Shown here: positions 57,313-64,000 of the stretch, one piece after another | Position numbering within the stretch: the stretch's first letter is position 1 | How the letters are laid out: every line of letters starts with the position of its first letter | From: Albula goreensis | Taxonomy: Eukaryota; Chordata; Actinopteri; Albuliformes; Albulidae | NCBI GenBank assembly: GCA_022829145.1 | Contig: CM040747.1 | Span: forward strand, 29,848,936-29,912,935 | Reading direction: 5' to 3' | DNA: 64,000 bases | Notes under the pieces: model-generated | Told to the model about the DNA's origin: nothing | The model's database searches: none | What the model saw: only the letters and a program-made list of their open reading frames with translations | Made by a program: the position numbers and the translations under genes

Positions 57313-60166
57313 GCTCATGTTTGATGAGAAAAAGATTCTAAAGTTGTAAAAAATGTAGTTTTAAAAGCTTTATTGAATCCTCCTAAACAGTCCTCCTTTG
57401 GCTAATACCCTACAGAAAAGACATTATTCTCTATTCACTATGAGGACAGTAGGTACATGAATGACCAACTAAAACAATGAGTTTCGTTATCATTAAAAGT
57501 TAAAATGGCTGCTGTGCATCACCCAGGTAGGGCCTCTCTATTGGTGATGGTTATACTAAGTTTCATGCCTTTACCATTCAACACTTTGGGAAAAATGTAA
57601 GTCATAATTACATTTTTGTAACTTTACCAGGCAGGAAAATATACATAATTTTTCCTACCTGTAAATAAAGAAAATTAGTCATGTGTGTTTGCGAGTATGC
57701 ATGCCCCTTTTTTGACACTATTTGATGTTACATGAACCAAGAAATCTTTCTTCCCAATATACTGCAGGACAAGGTTAAATGGAAAATTAAAAGCAACTTT
57801 ACAAAAGCTCTCTTTTTTTACTTTTCCATAGTTCGATAAATTCACTTTGTATGAAAAATAATATTTCTGCATGCCACAAATGATTTCCGTTTAGCTTTAC
57901 ACAAACTGATTCTTTATATAAGTGCAAGCAGTTTATTTTTCAGGCTTGTATTTCTGGGCCACTGTGCTCAAGGAACCGTTGTTCCTGGAGACTGAAAAAT
58001 TGGCTGAAAGCCTGATTAGAGACCTTTGGGAGTTCAACCCTTGGCTCTGATTTATTTTTTTTTTTGTTTGTTTTTGAATGATTCAGTTTCACCAAACTTT
58101 CTGCCAGGTTAGTCTGTGATCTATTAGTAAACAGAGTAAATTTGTCATTTTTGTGACACAGCATTGGGAAATCTGTCATTTGTGGTTATTAATGGCAGGT
58201 AATAGCGGACTAAAGTGCATAACCAAACTAGCTATTAGTCAAATGTACTCTCAGGTGTATATGTGTGAACAATACTGTGTTTATAACATTCTGAAAGTTC
58301 ATTTGCATTCTGTGCCAGAAGGAGGGAATTAAAAACAAAGACTACACAAAGAATACACAAGCTGAAAAGTTATTGGCTGGATGACCACATCAATCAAACT
58401 ACGTGTGAAATTGTGGCCTTCACAACGTTTTTTTTTGATAAAATGGGCAACGGCGTACTGCCACGTTTAAGGAAATAGGCCAACAGCTCAGAGGTTGCAG
58501 GACTGACTCCCAGGTGGATGTTGTCACTTCAAACCACCACTGGATGTGAGGCAATTACCTTGGGAAAAGCATGGAAGCCAATTTGCACCAGAACGTTCAC
58601 AACATATCAAAAATGTATTGGCAATTGTTTATCGAATACAATGCTTTACATTTTCAATACAAATGTCATAAAAATAGTAACAATGTAAAAAAAAAATGTA
58701 AGGAACAATGTTTTATTTATGCTGAGTGAAGCATGGTGATATTAAAAACAACAAGTGATAGGTTTTTTCCATACGAAGAACAAACATGTTAGGATGGACA
58801 ATAAAACACCATTTTTCTTCATGTTTAAAGGTTTCCATCATGTAATGATGTTGATTTTTATATTCTGATATCATGAGTTTTGTTGCTAGGCTAGCAGGCA
58901 AGACTTGCACCACCTTCCTCATGAGAACAATCCTAGCTGGCAAAGCAAAACCTGTCTTGAGACCTCTCAGGATCTGACTTTTGTTCTAACCCAGCACTTA
59001 AACACCTAATTATACCAATCAAGACCTTGACTGAGACCAGCAAACACTTAATTTACTGAATAAGATGTTTCAGATTAGAGACCTCTGCTGTACATTAAAC
59101 ATTAAAAACTTGTTGTGGAGAAGGAATCATGTTGATTCAAATGGCGTCCATTATGTCTTATAGCTTTACATGAGGGCAACTTAAAATGCAAGACAACATT
59201 TCACACAAGGGTTCTTTTTCAATGTGTGTGCCATGTCATGTTTGTCGACTCCTGATTGATGTATGGGTGTGCCCTAAATTTTCAACATTTTCTCCAACTC
59301 AACCCAGTCAAGACTAGAATACATAATCCCAAACTAAATGGCACAGGTTGCGCTACTTTCTCCTCATGCAATCCACATGTAGAGGGTGATGAAACGATCC
59401 ACCATGAGAGTTAAGCAGCAGGTACCACTCTGAGTGAGAGCCTCAGCAGATTAGCAATTTGAAACGGATGCGGAGTTCTGGGAGGAACAGGCTGGGTTCC
59501 CGAGTGATCGGCGCTCAAACAGCAATACCCCAGACACCCACCCCCCACCCCTCTCCCTTCCTATAACTGTGACTCCTTGCCCCTCGTGCTTTGGCCCAAT
59601 CAGATGTAGGAAATACTCAACGCTACACAAATAAACGCAGAAACCAATTCGCCAAGCCACAAAGGAGCTTCAAAGGGAATAGTTGCTGGTGGCTGAGGTG
59701 CAGATTTTTTCCCCCTCGTCTCGGTAAAAGGATATTTGGACACAGCTATTTCAGGTGGAGTTTCCTTCACAAGTCAACAAAGGCCCCTGTGCTCATTTAA
59801 CATACAGTCCTGTATGCAACTGTACTGTCAGTAAAGGGAGGTATTAGTGACTGGCATGAAAAAAGCAAGCAAGAAAACTGCAGTAGGTGAAACACAAACA
59901 CTTGTTATTATTTATTATTGTGCAACGATAGGTGTTACATTAAAGCAAGTTGTGCTCCAAGCAGACAACCAAAAATCTACACTGCTACTTTGTTATCCTT
60001 GTTTCAATGTATATGAGATCTTTCCTCATTTTTAAGTGTAATTTATGGGTCCGTGTTGTTTGTTTAGCAACCTAAGTCTGCTTCAGTTTGTCAGGAGAGT
60101 GAATTCTAAAAGACAGTGGGCACCTTACATCAACCTAGCAAATTATCAATGAAAGCACTTTTTCTA
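57313..60166. other. Gene-free region, part 3
   Basis: AT-rich, with no supportable exon. A SINE-like fragment lies near 58.47-58.57 kb. Remaining frames are short and unrecognised. Confidence 0.6.
58466..58570 (+). repeat. tRNA-derived SINE fragment
   Basis: CAACAGCTCAGAGGTTGCAGGACTGACTCCCAGGTGG carries a box B-like element in the context seen in other SINE heads of this window, followed by GATGTGAGGCAATTACCTTGGG, a decayed core. Confidence 0.5.
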
Positions 60167-60640
60167 GAGACGTACTCAAACAGCACAGGGTGGCACACAG
60201 GTCCAGGGCACAAAGAGATGTACTCTAACAGCACAGGGTGGCACACAGGTCCAGGGCACAGAGAGATGTACTCTAACAGCACAGGGTGGCACACAGGTCC
60301 AGGGCACAGAGAGATGTACTCTAACAGCACAGGGTGGCACACAGGTCCAGGGCACAGAGAGATGTACTCTAACAGCACAGGGTGGCACACAGGTCCAGGG
60401 CACAAAGAGATGTACTCTTACAGGACAGGGTGGCACACAGGTCCAGGGCACAGAGATGTACTCTAACAGGACAGGGTGGCACACAGGTCCAGGGCACAGA
60501 GATGTACTTGAACAGCACAGGGTGGCACACAGGATTCAGGGCACAGAGATGTACTCTAACAGGACAGGATGGCACACAGGTCCAGGGCACAGAGATGTAC
60601 TTGAACAGCACAGGGTGGCACACAGGGTCCAGGGCCCAGA
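60167..60640 (+). repeat. 46-48-bp minisatellite, ten copies
   Basis: Unit: AACAGCACAGGGTGGCACAC followed by AGGTCCAGGGCACAGAGAGATGTACTCT. The first six copies step by 48 bp; the later ones step by 46-47 bp because one GA pair is missing. Because 48 is a multiple of three, several frames stay open across the block on both strands, giving spurious ORFs. Confidence 0.97.
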
Positions 60641-63600
60641 AAGGGAGGTCTGGTGAAAGCAGGCGAGGGCTGTGGGAGGGATGTGGCATGATACGGGACA
60701 GTGAAACGGGACACAGCCCAATTGTCCAGGGAACGATAGCCCAGAACAGCTGAGTGTGTCAGCACCTCTCTCCCACATGTCCCCCGGGCGTCTGCGTTGT
60801 CCTCAGAGTAAAAATACAATAAGAATTAAAAACATGTGGGCTGTGCAGTAGGATCAAAGGACTTGGGCTGGGCACTGCCAGGAAACTGCGCAAACGGCTT
60901 CCTTCCACAGTACATTCGTCATCCACATATGACGCGGCTTGGCCGTCTTAGCAGAACCTCAGAATTCAGTAATAATTGTAATAATAATTATAACAATAAT
61001 TTGGCAATTATTTTTTTGTCAGTTGCCATATATAAATGTTTAGTTGATATACGAGTAAGATACAAGACATGCTTGTGAATCTTTGTTTTTCCCAGGCCAG
61101 AAGACATTAATTCAGATATAAATTGAAAACCAATTATGCTCTCTAAAATAGCTTCAATGACAATGGAAATTGAGACTGGAGACTTTCAACTGAGTGTTTC
61201 TGGTTGCCATGCTTTAGTCTAGTGGAACTGAATTCAAATGTATTTTACATTGCATTGTTGACAGGTCATTTGTAGTAAGAGTGTCTCAAAGCACTGCACA
61301 GAAAACAATGGCAGATAGAATTAGCATAGATACTCACAGGAAGCAATAGGTATTTTTGGCTACCAGCACCTTCACAGATGTACCCCCAGCACAGTGTGGG
61401 ACGAAATGCTAACTGACTCAGTTTTATCACCCCTTTCCTGGAAGCGGCATACGCCTGTCAGCGAGCACCAGTATTTAAGATTTCGGTGGTAAATGGGATT
61501 TGCAGGTGCTGACAAAGCAACTATTCAGCAATGATCCATCGAATCAGAGTCCTCATTTGAATCTCACTTATCGTTTCAAACTGTGAAATTTATGTGAACA
61601 TTAAGTCATTCCCTGCAGTCAAGCTACACTATCCGACATCGGAGTCAAATTTGTCTCTTTTAACTCCAAAATGTTAACATATTCATTTTATCGATTATCT
61701 ATTATACACTTATGCTTGGTTTTAACTTTGTGACTATGCATTTGCTTGGTCGTGATCAAATAAATAAATAAATATACAAACAAATACACACATTCATAAC
61801 GAACCCCATTTTTCTTCTCATTACATCATACTGTTTTTTCAACCTCTTGGGCAACTCTGGGTTGCGCAGAGTGTTGACCTTGTTTTCACCTTGTAAGTGA
61901 ATAATTGAGCTGGGCCTAGCCCAAAATCCCCCTCACCCTTTTAATAAACCCCCAGCCCCCCACCTCGGCCAGTATACTGAAGCTGATCCAGGTTCTGACT
62001 GTGTCCACCCTGCCGAAATGTTTACAGAGCGTTAAATATCCCAACACCTTAACCAGATGTTTGGCATAGTTTCCTTCCTCTTAACGGTGCAAGGCCAGCC
62101 AGAAAGAGCCCTCCGGGGGGGATGGGGGGTGGTGGGGGTGGAGGGGGTGCATATGACAGCCCTTCTCAGGGGTAATTAATGTGAAATATGAAATTACCCC
62201 CCACCTCCCTTTTTTCCTCACCCAAAAGGAGGGGTAGATGGCAGTTACGGCTCCCTAAGGTGGCGGTCATGGGTAAGGGGGTCGGTTAAATTGTGCATGT
62301 GTGGGGGCGTGGGGTGGGGGTAGAGTCATTCCTTTTCAATCAATCTCTGCTTTTTTCTTACACTCCCTCTTCTTGTCTGCCTCAGTGTCACCCGATTCAG
62401 TTGACTTTATTGAGATGATAAAGAAACTCGTATATTGTTAAACCTGGTTAATATTAAAAACAATAGGAAACATGCACACAAAAATTGCCAGGGAAAACAA
62501 GGATAAAAAGAACATTCTAAATCTTTACGGTAAAGGTGAAATTGCTTTCATTTCTCTCTACCTGGAGGAGGTGGGAGGAGGTAACGTGTTCAATTTAAGG
62601 CTCATTTGTCTGCAAAGATACATCAACTTGATCAGGGTGGAGGAGAGGATACCCAGGGGTGATTTATAACTCCTGTTTCAGAAAAATATAACTATGATAC
62701 CATGGAACCTCTACAATCGGTTTGTGCATTTCCACAACTATAATTCTGTCCTGCTGTTACACATGGATATGAGGACCTCTGCATGTTTGAAATGTGTATT
62801 TTGTTGTTGCTGGAACTACAGTCTGAGGAGAGCTTCATCTTCATGATATTAGCAATGTCCAAACAGAAGTCATGTCTTCTCTTTTCTTCCTTCATCTCAC
62901 GTACAGCACGGACATTGGACTGATATGGAAGAAACCAAATCCAGCCAAACAGCAGCCGCATCAAATCAGTGAAATGGCAAACTATAGGGAGCTTGTTAAC
63001 TTTTCTGGCCTTGAATTCCTGCAGTCTGATTGGTGCTGGCATGTATCCGAGGGTGGATTTTGTTTCCTGAGGCAATTGATCATTTCACTAGAATCATTCT
63101 ACTTTTGAGATTTGTCAGAAGTAGTGATGCTGCATGCTTTATTGGCAGAGCACACCGCTGGTTACATACCACATTGGAATGAGACGTTAACCAGGCTCAC
63201 AGTTATGATGTCATAATCTTTAACCAAATGATTGAGTCTACTGTCTTGAATGATGTGACAATGAATGGCCAGGACATTTCACTAGCCCCTAGAATTTCAA
63301 CGTGCCTGTTGGCAGAAATGCTACCATACTTGAGAGCATTCACAGCCAAAGTCATTACACATGATTGAGGAGTTGGGGTTTAGCTCGGCACTTCAGTAGC
63401 TCTTTCAGGAAAGCCAGCAACACTGCTGGCTTCAAGTCAAGAGTTTTCCAAAAGCATTTTTGCACCTGAGTGCTGGTTCCAAAAATTCAATCTTTCATTC
63501 GACTGTTCCTTCGACTCTGAGAAAGTTATTGCAAGAGTGTTGGATCTGGTCTTGTAAACCCTAGTTGCTGACTGCTTCATTCTGAGTGGCCCTCGACTTC

Positions 63601-64000
63601 ATACTTTAACCCAAAAACACTCTTTGATTTAAAACCTCCCTCCCGGCATGATGCTGCATCCACTCATCTGACGCCATGTGTGGTAGAGGGTGACGTTACA
63701 TCAGAGTCCCACCGGACCCACAGGATTGCTGCGGTTCAGGAGAGAACAGTCAGAGTGTGATCTTCCTGAGTAATGCTTGCATCCAGTCATGCAATACCCT
63801 GTAGGGCTATGAAGGCTGCAACATGCAATGGTAGGAATTCATGACCTATCAGATAGCAGGAAAGCTTATGACCTCATTCATCAGGCTCATCACCATTGGC
63901 CAGATTCCTCACTGTGATGTAACTGATGTGTAGAGATGCACTTTGTTTGAATGGGACACATTCTTTTGATGAATCATAAGCCTTGGGTATACTGAATGGT
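60641..64000. other. Gene-free region, part 4
   Basis: No supportable exon. Contains a G4-type tract and a TAATTA-bearing inverted repeat near 62.1-62.2 kb. The frame at 62692-63075 (minus) is the longest but shows no domain and no splice context. Confidence 0.55.
62115..62150 (+). promoter_or_regulatory. G-quadruplex-type tract
   Basis: At least four G runs of five or more (CGGGGGGGATGGGGGG, then GGGGG twice) with short loops. A C-rich counterpart at 62197-62210 could pair with part of it. Confidence 0.6.

Noticed and set aside
60116-60753. Several 60-120-codon frames on both strands around 60.1-60.8 kb
   Set aside because: They arise from the 48-bp tandem repeat, whose period is a multiple of three; no domain or splice context.
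62692-63075. 127-codon frame on the minus strand
   Set aside because: No recognisable domain, composition like surrounding DNA, no promoter or splice support.

Overview
This is a stretch of vertebrate nuclear DNA, almost certainly from a ray-finned fish. Genes are split by GT-AG introns, the intergenic DNA is AT-rich, and it is dotted with fish-type SINEs (V-domain tails, a 5S rRNA-derived SINE), a decayed Tc1/mariner-like element and many microsatellites. No bacterial or viral gene is visible. Four protein-coding genes can be supported, all by direct reading of exons and splice sites.

Left part (1-16 kb): the 5' half of paqr8 (membrane progestin receptor beta, minus strand) runs off the left edge. 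Its promoter region lies near 2.4 kb. Head-to-head with it is mcm3 (plus strand, 17 coding exons, 5567-14941), the MCM3 subunit of the replicative helicase, with two E2F-type sites upstream. Intron 9 of mcm3 holds an unusual 41-bp minisatellite built from the exon 9/intron 9 boundary itself.

Middle part (16-29 kb): after about 8.5 kb with no recognisable gene comes a three-exon IL-17A/F-type cytokine gene (24630-27754) with an AU-rich 3'UTR. paqr8-mcm3-il17 is the same neighbourhood as human 6p12. Right of it, on the minus strand, is stmn4 (stathmin-4; coding exons 33087-36391, with a probable 5'UTR exon near 40.8 kb), whose human counterpart is on 8p21.

Right part (41-64 kb): I find no gene. 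It contains repeats (a 5S-derived SINE, V-SINE tail, Tc1/mariner-like relic with TA flanks, a 46-48-bp minisatellite), a perfect 19-bp hairpin, G-quadruplex-type tracts, and a few CpG-rich or homeodomain-site-rich patches that could be regulatory.

Two otherwise well-conserved genes (mcm3 exon 13, il17a/f exon 3) each lack one base in a short G/C-rich run, breaking the frame. Both conserved frames resume at once, so residual sequencing error is the simplest explanation, though real mutations are not excluded. The most unusual structures are the mcm3 splice-donor minisatellite, a small paqr8 intron bounded by 9-bp direct repeats, and an IL-17 lacking both cysteines of the usual inter-chain disulfide. 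No wholly new biological system was recognised.
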